Source: Sphaerolaimus hirsutus (Eukaryota > Nematoda > Chromadorea > Monhysterida > Sphaerolaimidae). From it: a stretch of DNA of 64,000 nt. Position numbers and translations under genes: made by a program. The notes beneath the pieces were generated by a model that saw nothing but the letters and a program-made list of their open reading frames with translations, did no database searches and was not told the origin of the DNA. The stretch lies in contig OZ038457.1 of the NCBI GenBank assembly GCA_964036195.1, positions 19,185,147 to 19,249,146 of the forward strand, written 5' to 3'. Positions 10,183 through 21,854 of this stretch are shown one piece after another (position 1 is the stretch's first letter; each line of letters opens with the position of its first letter).

Positions 10183-10721
10183 TGCATCATGTTAAATTAT
10201 TTGAATGTTTGTTGAGTCAACATGTTTGGGTATCAAATAAATACAACCAATGTGGTGATTACATATTCATATGAATTGTTTTTTCTATCGACCAACTCAA
10301 AACAATGCATAGATAATATGCCAACAATGCCACAGGGGTAATTGTCATAACAATATCATTACATAATGACAAATGAAGGGTCACTCAATAAATACAGCTA
10401 TAGTGTTAAGGTGCGAAATCTAGGCCAAATGTGACTTCTTAATTTGATTGAAAGATGTAATAATTCATGAATAAGTTCAAATGAGGCAATGTAAATTCAG
10501 TTTTCCATTGTTTCATTTTCCGCTTGTCATTGCATGCAATTATACCTAAAAATATATTTTAGATACAATGGCTAGAATAACAAATCAACAACTGCACCTG
10601 AAAAATTCAGCAAATTATTTTGGGCCAAATCTTCGGTGCATGATGCCTGAACAAGGTGCAAAGTTGTCAAAACTAAGAATTGTTGCAAAATAGTGTGAAA
10701 TAACACAGGTATACTCGGCGG
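10183..10721. other. Spacer, nothing recognised
   Basis: AT-rich DNA between two elements with no supported gene. Confidence 0.35.
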
Positions 10722-11661
10722 TAGTGATGGAAAAAGCGCCAGGCTTTCGGCGCCAAGCGCCAAAAGCGCCATGGCGCTTTTCTGACCCCGGCGCCAAGCG
10801 CCAACGGCGCCAGAGCAAAATGGCGCCAAGCGCCAAAAGCGCCATGGCGCTTTTCTGAACCTCAGCGCCACGCGCCAATGGCGCCAGAGGGTAATGGCGC
10901 CAAGCGCCAATAGCGCCAGCGCCAAAAAATTAGTTCTACGATTTGATGGTAGAAAACTGAGTGCACTACTGTGAGTGACGTACCGCCGAAGTCATAGTTG
11001 TCTATTGAACTTTTGCCCACTCAAACAACCACTAAATCGGGGCAAAATTTCTCAAATAATCGCTCTGGAGAGATACATATCTGGTCGATTTGAGGGGGTG
11101 GGGGGGCTCGAGGGATAGTAGCGTAAAATTTAGCCTCAAGTCAGATAGATAGCTGAGCGGCCCCGGGGATAGTTAGATAGCTGGAGCATTTGTTGGGGGG
11201 GTAACCCACCCTCCAACCCCCGCCAGATTGAACCCCTGATTTAGACTGCAAGAAAGAACTGGGAGCAAAGCATAAAAGGGGATTTACCTCGATTTTAACA
11301 CCCCTGCTTTTATTCGATGTAGGCATCTATTTATATATAAAGCCTACCCTAATATAAAATCAATATTTATTCAGTTGCCTCAAAATTGATCAACTGCAGT
11401 GTCGATTTCACCCTATTATAACAATTTTTTGTTATCATGGTTGGCGCTTTTTTGGCGCCATTTAAAATGTCGGCGCCAGGCGCCAATAGCGCCACCAGAA
11501 AATGGCGCCAAGCGCCAAAAGCGCCATGGCGCTTTCTCAGACCCCAGCGCCAAGCGCCAATGGCGCCAGAGCGTTTTAGCGCCAAGCGCCAAAAGCGCCA
11601 TGGCGCTTTTTGCTTTGGCGCTAGCGCCAGGCGCCAGCGCCATGGCGCTTTTCCATCACTA
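10722..11661. mobile_element. hAT-like GGCGCC-array element, full-length form
   Basis: Terminal repeats TAGTGATGG and CCATCACTA with a perfect 8-bp duplication ctcggcgg at 10714-10721 and 11662-11669. GGCGCCA arrays occupy about 10740-10930 and 11440-11650. The 500-bp centre is ordinary AT-rich DNA with no transposase. Host length is 940 bp, close to the ~933 bp of the copy at 21855-23802. Confidence 0.93.
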
Positions 11662-11669
11662 CTCGGCGG

Positions 11670-13210
11670 GCATCACACTTAGTATGGAAACCTACTATAA
11701 CCCATCTCAATAATGAACCAAAATTATACAGTTCTTCATCATAATAATTCGTTTTTTTACTATGGAATAATTGATTACGAAATTTATCACAAGATTTTAT
11801 TCATTTAATTATGGTAAGATTCTGCACATTCTTTGCGGTCCGCTGAGTATATTTACTAACTATTATTTCTAACTAAAATGCATTGGCATCTCGAATCAAA
11901 GATGCTGAGCTTTTGCAATAAACAGACAGATTGAAGGATGACGGAAATGAAATTGTTAAATTGCACACCATAGTTGTGAAAATGTATCTATTTTAATTCA
12001 AAAAGTGCATGTTTACCCATGTATAATACCTCGAGTACTTCAAAACTTTACTTGAAGTTTTACACTTTAGACAAAAAGTGATATACGTGACGAGTTGACA
12101 GAAAAACTGGCACTTGTCTGATAGACCTATATAGGTATGTTCACTGAACTATATGTGGTATCTTTTGTAAAAATGATTTAAAAACAATGAGGTTAGGTGA
12201 CCCACGCTAGGCGATTCACTATGTATTCATTTGGGATAAAACATAAAAATTGTAATCACCCTCAAATATTCCCTTTTAGAATTACCCCTTAAGCTTTGAT
12301 GGTTAAAAAGCAACCACTTGGGGGTATTTCAAAGAAATGCAATATTTCTGGGTCAAACCTACTTTTACCTTCATTTTACATTTGCATAAGCAAAAATTTT
12401 CATTCTATGTTTTAAGTTCTGCGCAGTTGAGAAAAAAAAAAGTTTTATAAATTTCAAGAAGAAGAATAAATAATTGAATAAAATAATTAAATACTATATG
12501 CATACTTTGAAAAATATTTGGTAAATGTACCTAATTGACCATTCTGCTGTACAGGAAGCGAGTTCATCAACAAGTTATTTTTATTGCAGTTTGACACTAG
12601 CCAGATGTAGACAATTAATTTCCTTGTCAGGTACAAGTGTACACAACCGATGAAAGAAACTTCAATAAAATAGCCTCGCTATTCGAAAGGAGGGACTCCA
12701 ATCAGCTTCATTTCAAATGCTAGTCATTTCGTATGCTGCGGAAAAGCTCACTTCGAATGCTGTAGTGCCTCATTTCAAATGCTACTGTGCTACAGTGTAA
12801 ATGCGCATGAAATTTTGTCATTCCACTCATCCTACATACTTAAAAAGCGATATAGTGCCATATTAAAATGCTCAATCATGCTTTCTTTTGTCATGAATTT
12901 CACACTTTCATATACATTTTTTAGGTGAGATACCATGAGTGCACTTAAAGCACAACTTTGTGCAATATGGTGATGCAAATTTGAGGATTTAATTCTGGCC
13001 AGGGTTTGTGTAACATTATCGTAAAATGTAAAACCTTTAATATTTAAGTTGACGTTCTCATGTTCGCTTTTATATTTAATTAATTCAATTTATTAAGATT
13101 CCATTTTATTCACATTCCATTTTTTAACATCTTCACATTCGTCATTTAATATCTCAAGCGACGTTGTTTACAACGTCCGCTTCACATCGCTCACATATTT
13201 AGATCTTAGT
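11670..13210. other. Gene-free AT-rich spacer
   Basis: Low-copy-looking sequence. No coding exon, RNA gene or delimited repeat could be supported. From about 12670 it has several TTTCAAATGCT/TTCGAATGC words. Confidence 0.4.
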
Positions 13211-13842
13211 CATTGCTCACATTCCGCCACATTTCCTTGACAAGCAGCACGCAAATACGCCGTCATGTTTATGTTAAGCGGCGGGCTCGCCCCAAGCGGG
13301 GGGCCGGGCCCGCGCGCCATTTCAAATGCTGTCTGGCTTGTCTCACATTTTCACTATCTTGTCAGTTTAGCTCGCTTTTCATCGGAGAAGCGAGCGGGCA
13401 AGGATTGAACTTTCACAATTGGAAATGTTGGGTAAAAAATCGGAGATTAGAGCCGACCGATTGGCGCCAAGTCAATCGCCATCGGTCTGGCCCTTAAAAG
13501 CCGATTTCACAGCTAGAATCGGCAGTGTTTGCAACCTCGTCAACTTCACACGAATCTCTTCCTAGGATCTAAATAAGCGCCGTTGTCACTTTATTAAGTC
13601 GCTTGTTTTTGGTGCTAAGTTTAACTCTTGGTGCTTTAAGTCACCTCAGTGCTTTATTTCACACCTGCGCTGTTTAAGGTGCTTTCCTCACAACCGCGCC
13701 ACTTAATTATCGCCTTTTGTCGTAATTAAGTGCCTTCTTTAAATTGCCTTATTTCTACGGTAATTAGAGTTTATTTTACGTTTTATTTAAGTAATTAATT
13801 TAGTTGAAAATTAATTCCTTCTTTCACGTATAATTTTATATA
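13211..13842. other. Low-copy segment with a 94-codon open frame, not recognised
   Basis: A more GC-balanced patch around 13250-13520 with an open frame (13213-13497, +) lacking any family signature, followed by sequence rich in TAATTAA. Similar TAATTAA-rich sequence occurs at 39060-40230, so it may belong to a dispersed element. Confidence 0.25.
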
Positions 13843-14260
13843 CCGTATATCCTCGAATAAGTCCCCCGGGGAGTTATTTTTTCGTCAGTGTTTTTGAGGG
13901 GGGAGTTATTCAAGGGTGGGGAGTTATTCAAGGGAGGGAGTTATTTTTTCCTCATAACTTTCAGGAAAACTTGCAGGTAGGTAGGTGTGTATACACTGCA
14001 TAAAATACACACTGTGTATGTGCTTTCGCTGCTGTAGGCTAACATTCTTTTGTATTTTTGTCTCACACACTGCACTGCATTTGCATTACGTTTTTTCACT
14101 TGTTGCACCATCTTCCACACTCATCACAGAGGGGGGAGTTTTTCAAGGGTGGGGAGTTATTCAAGGGGGGGAGTTATTTTTTCGTCAGCGTCTTTGAGGG
14201 GGGAGTTATTCAAGGGTGGGGAGTTATTCAAGGGGGGGGGTCTTATTCGAGGATATACGG
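13843..14260. mobile_element. CCGTATT-superfamily element, family B
   Basis: Ends CCGTATATCCTCGAATAAG and GGATATACGG, flanked by TA. Arrays are of the GGGGAGTTATTCAAGG type (complement CTCGAATAACTCCCC). About 180 bp of unique centre. Confidence 0.85.
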
Positions 14261-14525
14261 TATATTTTATTTACACTTATTTCTTTGTATTTAATTGTCT
14301 AAATAAAAACGTTCATCAAAACCTTTGGTAAACAATCTAAATTTGCTTCACACTAACTCACGTCAATTCACTTCAACTCAACTAATCACATTTTGATAAA
14401 ATAACGGAACGTCAACTAAGAGACGACGCTTCACGTCAACTTTCATACGTTCACATTTGTCCTCTTCCTCGGTTAGGAATAGGAGCTAGTTCACAAGTCA
14501 CTTCAAAAAGTTCCGTATTATTTTA

Positions 14526-15769
14526 CAGGGTTGGCAAAATCTCAGAAAAGAATAAAAATAAAATAAAAATAAAATGGAAAATTGAAGAATAAAATAAAAC
14601 AGAAAATTTCAAAATAAAACTAAAAATTGTATAAAAATTCGAATTTTTGTAAAATTGTATACAAATTCATATTTTTGTAAAAATTGTATAAAAATTCATA
14701 TTTTTTGTAAAAAAAATTTTCTGTTGTTTATAGTTCAACCTGTTCATTCGCATAGCTGGGGCAGTCCCAAGCCATGTAAAGTGTCAAAATGTTACATGAA
14801 ATGGAATGCAAAGTGTCAATTTTCATGAAAATGTTAAGTAAAGTGTCAATTGTCATGACAAATATAAATTAAAGTGGAAACTGTTAAGTAAATTGTATCC
14901 AAATCTTATCTTTTGTATCCAAATCTTAGCTTTTGTATCCAAATCTTGTTGTTTTTGTAACCAAGTCTTATGTGAACATTTGGATACAAAAACATAAGAT
15001 TTGGATACCAAAACATAAGATTCAGATACACCATTTAAACTCTGCATGACATTTGTCATGACAATTAAAAATACTTTGCTTGACATTTGAGATGCCAATT
15101 GACTCTATAGTACATTTGTCATGTAAATTGACACTTTGCATGATGTTTTACTAAGGCGCAGCACACTCCAGTCATCCTTCTACTAAAATGCAAACCATTC
15201 TTATCGATTATTGTAACTTAACACTTGTGACTATTTAGCTAACAATACCTACTGCATGCAACTTTTACAAAGTATACTCGATGAACTTGATACTCTGCAC
15301 TCACACTGATTTATGTCTCTCCTTGGAAGTGTGCCAATAATAATAAAGGCATGCAATCCTTGTAAACAAGTTAAAAAAATAATTGTTGTGGATATGTTAC
15401 ATATCGCGTTATTACATGAATGAATTTCATCAACTTTTTATGGCAATCGCATGCGTTACACATTGTTGGCATGTTTCCAGTGGGAACCACTCGTGCAAGG
15501 TGTAAAGTAACTGGGGTATAATGGAAAAATTTGTCACACGTTTTTCATGTTTAGGTCTAATTATTACATTTTTCTGACCTTGCATGCAAGATTCTGATTT
15601 TTTTGTAAAATTTCTGTAAAATTTTTGTAAAATGGTCCATTTTATTATTTTATCATTATTTTGGAATAAAATAAAATAAAATGAAACAAGAATAAAATTA
15701 AAATAAAATACATTTTTATACAATTTTTATACAATATGTATACAAATGATTTTTATAAAACCAACCCTG
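14526..15769. mobile_element. hAT-like CAGGGTTGG element with a nested TA element
   Basis: Inverted ends CAGGGTTGGCAA and CCAACCCTG. Terminal arrays of AAAATAAAAT and TTTTTGTAAAA, with an inner block of TTTGTATCCAAATCTTA repeats and CATGTAAAGTGTC words. It is colinear with the 1007-bp copy at 21994-23000 apart from the insertion at 15275-15518. Flanking octamers (ttatttta and attctggc) do not match. Confidence 0.8.
15275..15518. mobile_element. 244-bp TA-duplicating MITE, copy 1
   Basis: TA at 15273-15274 and 15519-15520. The sister hAT copy at about 22735 has the empty site (caaagtaatgg). The internal sequence matches the 245-bp copy at 44789-45033. Confidence 0.88.
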
Positions 15770-16276
15770 ATTCTGGCATGTGAAGTTATGCCTTACGGCA
15801 TCCGAAGTGAGCTTTTTGGTAGCATATGAAAGGACTAGCATTTGAAGTGGTCTGGGCCTATTCGAAAGCACTTACCAAAATTGTCAGTGTCCAGAGAAAA
15901 ATCAGTTTTCACTGTGAGCTAACGCAAGCACCTTCTTTCCACAGTTTACAGGACGCCTTTGGCGCTTGTTTGGGTTTAGACAAAGACTTTATTTGGTTTC
16001 AATGAACCAACAAAGTAAGATTAATTACAAAAGTAACTCGAGAACAATATTTTGGCCGTTTTAAATCTCCAAGGGCAGATTAACATTTTCAATAATCATC
16101 CATAACTAGGCTAATGGAACCACATGCAGAGCATTTCAACGCTAGACATTGCATTTTTCCAACAAGACCGGAGTTTAAAGAGGACGTAATAACTCACATA
16201 TATGCAAAAATGACATAATTGTTCTGAAATAATGTCAATAGATAATTAATGTTCCAATGGAAAAAAGTAGAGAATA
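15770..16276. other. Spacer, nothing recognised
   Basis: AT-rich DNA without supportable features. Confidence 0.35.
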
Positions 16277-16389
16277 CTGTATTTTTATCATAGAACGGCA
16301 TACCTCCAATAGAACAGCACCTCCAATAGAACGGCAGGTAAAAAGTTGATTAAAAAAAGGACGGCGCTCTTCTATATAAAGAAATGCGG
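16277..16389. mobile_element. CCGTATT-superfamily element, family C (short)
   Basis: A 113-bp element with worn ends (CTGTATTTT, AAATGCGG, TA flanks). The interior is AATAGAACGGCACCTCC repeats and their inverse. Confidence 0.75.
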
Positions 16390-17323
16390 TATGTTGTATG
16401 AGTGCATTCGAAGTTCGAACCCGTGAGTTACACGGAGGTCAAAAAAGGGATACGTAACAGTTTTTCAACGTATGCCCTTTCTGATGTGACACAAAATCTA
16501 CCTGTATACTCTGGCGGAGAGCATGCAATGCATGACGTCATCGTTAAAAAATAAAAATTGTTCCAGCAGGAAAATGAAATAAGGTTTCGAGAAAAAGGTT
16601 CGTCGCTTCTTCTACTCGACTCCGCCTTTTTATTTTGAAAATATTTTTCTTTTTGAGAAAGTGCGTACATAAGTATCCTTCTCGCGCGACTAAGACATAA
16701 GTAATTTCGGCACATACTTCGCGGTCTGTCGAGTAAATATAAATACATCCGGTTCGATTTCAACAAGTGCTAAGAAAGCATTCACATTCAGAACACCTCA
16801 CAGAAAAGTCATTCAATTTCAGTGCATGGTCTTTTGCAGGCAGTTGTAGAGGACTGATTCTCACGTTACGCGGGAAAAACACTACTACAGGGTGATGTAA
16901 TATACCATAGCCATTTTACAAAAATGGCTCAATTTCTCTATAGTCTGTGGTGCAAATTTGGCATTAGACAGAGAGAATCAAGTGGTACACCCGCTAGATT
17001 CTCAGCTAAAAATAACACAAAAATGTTGTCAATTAAGCAATTCCCACCCCAGCAAGCTACAGGTGGAAAAAGGTAGTAGTAGTTCTTCACTCACAGTTCT
17101 ATATATGGACAGATATGGTTTGATTTTGAAATAAAATGCGAACAGGTGATGACAGTTTACAGTAAAGGATACACCCCTCCGAGTTTATTTTTGACACCCT
17201 ACTCTAGAGTTGTCAAATATACTGAACTTATGTCAAAGTAGGTGTATGTAAATGCAAAACATTTTTTACTCACCCCAATGTACAGAAAATGTAAAGTAAA
17301 TTTTTTTCACGTGTTCGCATCTG
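16390..17323. other. Spacer with fragments of dispersed repeats
   Basis: At 16390-16800 there are words shared with the inverted element at 19417-20065 (CTCGCGCG, CATAAGTA, CCGCCTTTTT). At 17204 is a partial CAGAGTTGT-family end. No gene was recognised. Confidence 0.4.
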
Positions 17324-18003
17324 TAGTGATGGAAAAGCGTCAGAAAACAAGGGTGCGAGTAGGGTGTCAACAAAAACTTTTTGGCGGAAAACGAAAACGG
17401 AAACGGAAAAATTTTTGCACTTGCCGGAAAACGGAAACGGAAACGGAAAAAATTTTGCACTTGCCGGAAAACGGAAAACGGAAAAATGAAAGGCCGGAAA
17501 ACGGAAACGGAAACGGAAAAATTTGCCAAATATATGCCGGAAACGGAAATAATTTGCTGAAATGTTGCCGGAAACGGAAAAAATTTTGCAGAAATTTTGC
17601 TAAAAATGGGCAAAATTCACATAATTAAGAGCCTGCATGCATGTTTACCAGTTTGGCTGAAACAGAAAACAAAAAATTGAGCTGGAAAGTGAAAAAAGCT
17701 GGAAAAACAGATAATTGAACCGGAAAACGGAAAAAAGGCGGAAAAACCAAAAATTTAGTCGGAAAACGGAAAATGAGCCAGAAAAACGGAAACGGAAAAA
17801 AAATTTAGCAGCCGGAAAACGGAAACGGAAACGGAAAAAAATTTGCCTGCGGAAAGCGGAAACGGCAAACGGAAAACGGAAAGTTGACACCCTAGGTGCG
17901 AGGCGCCTTTCAGAAAGTGGGCGCCAGGCGCCAATGGCACCATGGCGCGGCACTTTTTGGCGCCTTCAAATGGCCCCAGCGCCATGGCGCCATTCCATCA
18001 TTT
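17324..18003. mobile_element. GGCGCC element interrupted by a GGAAAACGG element
   Basis: Starts TAGTGATGGAAAAGCG and ends GGCGCCATTCCATCATTT. Only short GCGCC stretches remain on each side of the insertion at 17360-17894. The outer flanking octamers match poorly (5 of 8). Confidence 0.75.
17360..17894. mobile_element. hAT-like element made of GGAAAACGG arrays
   Basis: Ends TAGGGTGTCAAC and GTTGACACCCTA. Perfect 8-bp duplication ggtgcgag at 17352-17359 and 17895-17902. Nearly the whole 535-bp interior is degenerate GGAAACGG/GGAAAACGG repeats. The open frames across it (Lys/Arg/Asn-rich or Phe/Pro/Ser-rich) are repeat artefacts. Confidence 0.93.
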
Positions 18004-18115
18004 CTCATAAGTAAATATGGGTAAAATGTAAGTACTTGTTTAAAAAAATGTAGAAGTGGGACCATGGGTACTTTTTCATGAAAAATGTAAATGTACATAT
18101 TTTTAGCATTTTTAG

Positions 18116-18740
18116 CATAGTTGTTAAAACGTATTTACGTTTACTCGATAAATAGGTATACTTGAGTACTGCGTAAATACGTTTATGCTTCCTAGCGAAA
18201 AAAATACCGGTACACAATTATTCGCGTACTTTCTGAAAGTACGCGAGTACAGAAAACGTATTTTTGGGGACGTAAAATGCATAGTTGTTAAACGTATTTA
18301 CATTTACTCGATAAATACGGATACTCGAGTACTGCATAAATACATTTACGTTTCCCCCCGAAAAATACCTGTACTCACTCACTTGAATACTTTTTTGAAG
18401 TACGCGAGTACAGAAAACATATTTCAAACAGGCTCTATATTAGCTTTTTCAAAACATTAAGGAAACAAAGGGTGAGAAAAGCTAATAATAGGGCAAAATA
18501 TCCAAAATAGCATAAAAGTAGGCAAAACACATCAACTACTGAATTTGATAGCGAAAAAGTTTGAAAATTAGTTTTTTTGAGCGAAAATTGGGGTAAAATT
18601 TCTCAAAAATACCCAGTTTTACATTTTCCGGGGCCGAAAGTAATTTACTCACATTTACTCATGAGTAAAAGTATAAAAAAATACTTTACGTTTTCTGTAC
18701 TCACTTGTGCGTTAAAAAAATAAATACTTTGACAACTCTG
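18116..18740. mobile_element. hAT-like CAGAGTTGT-family element
   Basis: Ends CATAGTTGTTAAAACG and GACAACTCTG. Flanks atttttag and attcttag agree at 7 of 8. The interior is arrays of AAACGTATTTACG, GTACGCGAGTA and TTTACTC words, including an internal repeat of the left end near 18287. Confidence 0.8.
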
Positions 18741-19416
18741 ATTCTTAGGATGGCCTTGTATCAGCCACTCTGCTGCAATTTCATAGGTGTTAGATGCATC
18801 CACTCAACTTAACTTGGGCTGCACTTTATTGTCGTTGTCCCTACTCATTCCTATTTCGACCATTTTACACAAACTAGACACTTCAAAATGTCATTTGTTG
18901 CATGTTCAAATTAAAAAGAACCACAGTTCAAATATATTTAAAGAATAAAATTGCGCCTTTTTCCGTATTGTTCATTTCCGCAGGAAGTAGAAATTATCAG
19001 CTCACAGGCGAGCGCCCTGAATAGCTTCAGAAAATAAATATTTGCACCTGTCAGCTGTCACATTTGTGTTATCTAAATTAGTTTTATGACGTGACGTCAT
19101 AATAAAGCGCCCAAAAACATGTAAAGCGTAAATATATTGGTGGTGACTAACTAGGTAATGTATGCCATAATAAATAGAAGCGCATAACGCATGTATCATC
19201 AATTATATGCATAATTGGAACTGAGTGCTCCATTTCTAGACTTGATATATGTGATATAAAGAGCTATTTACGTGATCCCTATATTTATGTAGATTAAACT
19301 TACGTGCATAACTAATGATGTGCCACTTTGATTTCATTGGGAACATTTGAGGTGGGGTCAGTATTACATTAAATTAGGTATCATTAAATGAAAGTTACTC
19401 AAATTACTTATGTTTC
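18741..19416. other. Spacer, nothing recognised
   Basis: AT-rich DNA without supported genes. Confidence 0.35.
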
Positions 19417-20065
19417 AGTCGATGGCGCGCGAACAGGATACGCAAAATTTTCACACAAAAAAGGCGGAGCCGAGTACAACCAACATATGTACGTTCGTAC
19501 CTGAAATAATTTTTGGAAGAAAATTGGAATAATGATGAGGTCATGATAGAGGGAGTGTTCAGAAAAAAATGCATAGCTTGCGGACCGCGGAGTATACAAC
19601 GATATGGTAACTCAAAAACAAATCTGTACCAAGGTATCGCACTTACAGCTTCAAAAGTACGGTATTTTTCACAAAAAATCCACCCGAAACCGTTACCGCA
19701 ACTTTGATGAGAAAATCAGTGTCAAACATTTTCGGTCTAGTGGCTTTTCATATCGCGTTTTGGCATCGCGTGGGCGGCCTGAGAATATACGTAGCCTCGA
19801 CTCAATTGGCCATTCGTTCATCTACGTGACTATGTTTTTGGGCAGGAAGCTTTCAATACCGTAACCGCTGGATTACAACTCTTTCAAACCGTACGATATG
19901 GTTTTTTCTGAAGGAAACACTCCACCATGACGTCATTGGTATTAAATATCAAAATTGTTTAAAAAAGAAGAAAAAATGTTTAAGGGAAAAACATTGCGAA
20001 TCGGCCTTTTTAACATTTTTTTGTGGAAGTCTGTCCATAAGTATCGTGCTCGCGCGCTATCGACT
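19417..20065. mobile_element. AGTCGATGGCGCGCGA-ended inverted-repeat element
   Basis: Inverted ends AGTCGATGGCGCGCGAAC and GCTCGCGCGCTATCGACT. Subterminal blocks are also inverted copies: GGCGGAG/CCGCCTTTT words and GAGGTCATGAT versus ATGACGTCATTGG. Length is 649 bp, with no coding region recognised. Confidence 0.65.
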
Positions 20066-20085
20066 AAGAGATGCTGTATCACTAC

Positions 20086-20196
20086 TAGTGATGGAATGGC
20101 GCCATGGCGCTGGCGCCATTTGAGGGCGCCAAAGGGCGCCGTGCCATGGCGCCCTTGGCGCATGGCGCCCTTTTTTCTGGCGCTTTTCCATCACTA
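20086..20196. mobile_element. Short GGCGCC-array element
   Basis: TAGTGATGGAATGGCGCC to CGCTTTTCCATCACTA with a GGCGCC array between. The flanking octamers do not match. Confidence 0.7.
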
Positions 20197-21245
20197 AAAG
20201 AGGTGAAATTTTCCGCCTTTTTGAACATGATGATATAAATGCCATATTCATCCAATATAATGGCATATAAAGAAGAATCAATAGAAGGGCTCCTTCAACG
20301 GTAGTTTCTGGCACTTGTTTCACCCATGAACATAACATCACCAGACACGCCATGTCTTTTACAATTCACCGATTACGGTAAAGTGATGGACTTTGTGTAA
20401 GCTACCGTGAATCTGAACCAGATCATAAATATATATCATGTGGCAATGGGAAGTTTATTTAGGAGTCCCATGGGCGCGGTACAACATGCCGCCTTACTCG
20501 TGGGTTGTTGCAAAATGAATGATCATTTTTACATTTTCTCACGTGAAAGATATTTCTATGTTTCTTTTGCCATACTTTTTCACCTTACTTCGAAAATATG
20601 GTTTACGCGTTCTGTGAGTGGCACTAAGTTGCGTATGAAATTGAATCAACGGCCATATTTTCAACATTTGTAAGGATCGCTTAAAAAATTCCACATTAAA
20701 CTGGTTGGGAAATCGCAAAAGGAAACGAAAGGGTCCTGGATCCTTCAAATATTCATTGTGAGAAAAAAATTGCGGTTAACACTAGTACAGTTGTAATGAA
20801 TAAATCAGCAGAAACAGATAAACATGGAGTTTACATGGGTTTTATCGTTGTGCAAACACATTGAACGCTGTGCTGTGCACCACAATGAGTCTTCAAACCT
20901 AATCTTTAATTGAAACACTGGAATATTTGCATACCTAAATTATTTAGTGCAATGTGATAAAATCCGGAACTTATAGGAAGAAAAGAAACACCATCACAAC
21001 TGTGATCTATTCAATTGACAGATACAGTACGTCGGTTCTACCATAGACCTTTTTATGCTCGGTTTATTATTACGGTAAAAACGACAAGATGGTAGCTTTT
21101 TGTGCAACAACCCATTTTGAAGGTATATGTAGAGTGTCATATATATAATATGGATATTAACTCATAAATCACTCTGGGATAAGCGATATTCACTAGCCAA
21201 AAATAGCCCAACACAAACCTAAGGTGTTCCGGATAAATTTTTTTA
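20197..21245. other. Spacer, nothing recognised
   Basis: About 1 kb of AT-rich DNA. Short open frames have no family features. Confidence 0.35.
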
Positions 21246-21466
21246 CCGTATTACCTCCAATTGTAGTTAGAAATGATTTCTAACTTTTTCTGCACCTTCT
21301 ACAATTAAAGGGTACCTTCTCTATGAGGATACTAAGTAAAATTTTAAGTCAATAAGAGAGCAGAATAATTTTAAGTTTCTCTTTGAGTGGATGGTGTCAT
21401 GTCACCTGAACTGACTGGTTTATTTTATTAGAGACTAGAGTGAACCTTTTATTGGAGGTAATACGG
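21246..21466. mobile_element. CCGTATT-superfamily element, divergent interior (family E)
   Basis: Ends CCGTATTACCTCCAAT and ATTGGAGGTAATACGG flanked by TA. The 221-bp interior has no C-runs, but does have AATTAAAGGGTACC-type words. Confidence 0.75.
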
Positions 21467-21854
21467 TATTTACCTAAGGTTTTTGTCCCGTGCAAATACG
21501 TAATTGTGTTTGTAAATGATCGTTTTTAAATCTGTGTCCGCTGTGTCCCGTTATCCACGAATCAAAAAAAGAAGGTGGAAAAAATGTCTGTGCGAGAAGA
21601 ACATTGCACCAAAATTTAAATGAGTGAATAAAACACAAAATCGTAGTAATTAGAAGGTGGATAAGTATGTACGTAACCATCGTACCGTATGCTTTCAACT
21701 CATTTGAGTATTCTAGAAACACTCATTTCTAATCTCCATCAACTGTAGTTGACGCGACGGACGTTCCGCGCACGTCAAAAATAAATAAATAAAATGTTTT
21801 CTGAATAATGACGTTTTATGGCCACCCCCACCATTCATGGCGAATGGCTATCAA

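Noticed and set aside
14518-15777. 8-bp duplication for the 14526-15769 element
   Set aside because: Left ttatttta and right attctggc do not match; boundaries were taken from the sister copy instead.
17242-17628. Lys/Arg/Asn-rich and Phe/Pro-rich frames over the GGAAAACGG array, and similar frames at 32674-33123
   Set aside because: The reading frames are by-products of a stop-free short repeat inside a transposon.
17204-18740. Single outer CAGAGTTGT element enclosing the whole 17.2-18.7 kb nest
   Set aside because: Flanks accctact and attcttag do not match, and the right part forms its own element (18116-18740) with 7-of-8 flanks.
20078-20204. Octamer duplications for the elements at 20086-20196, 24519-24933 and 25311-25739
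   Set aside because: The flanking octamers differ; decay, a recombination event or one-ended deletion is possible, so no duplication is claimed.
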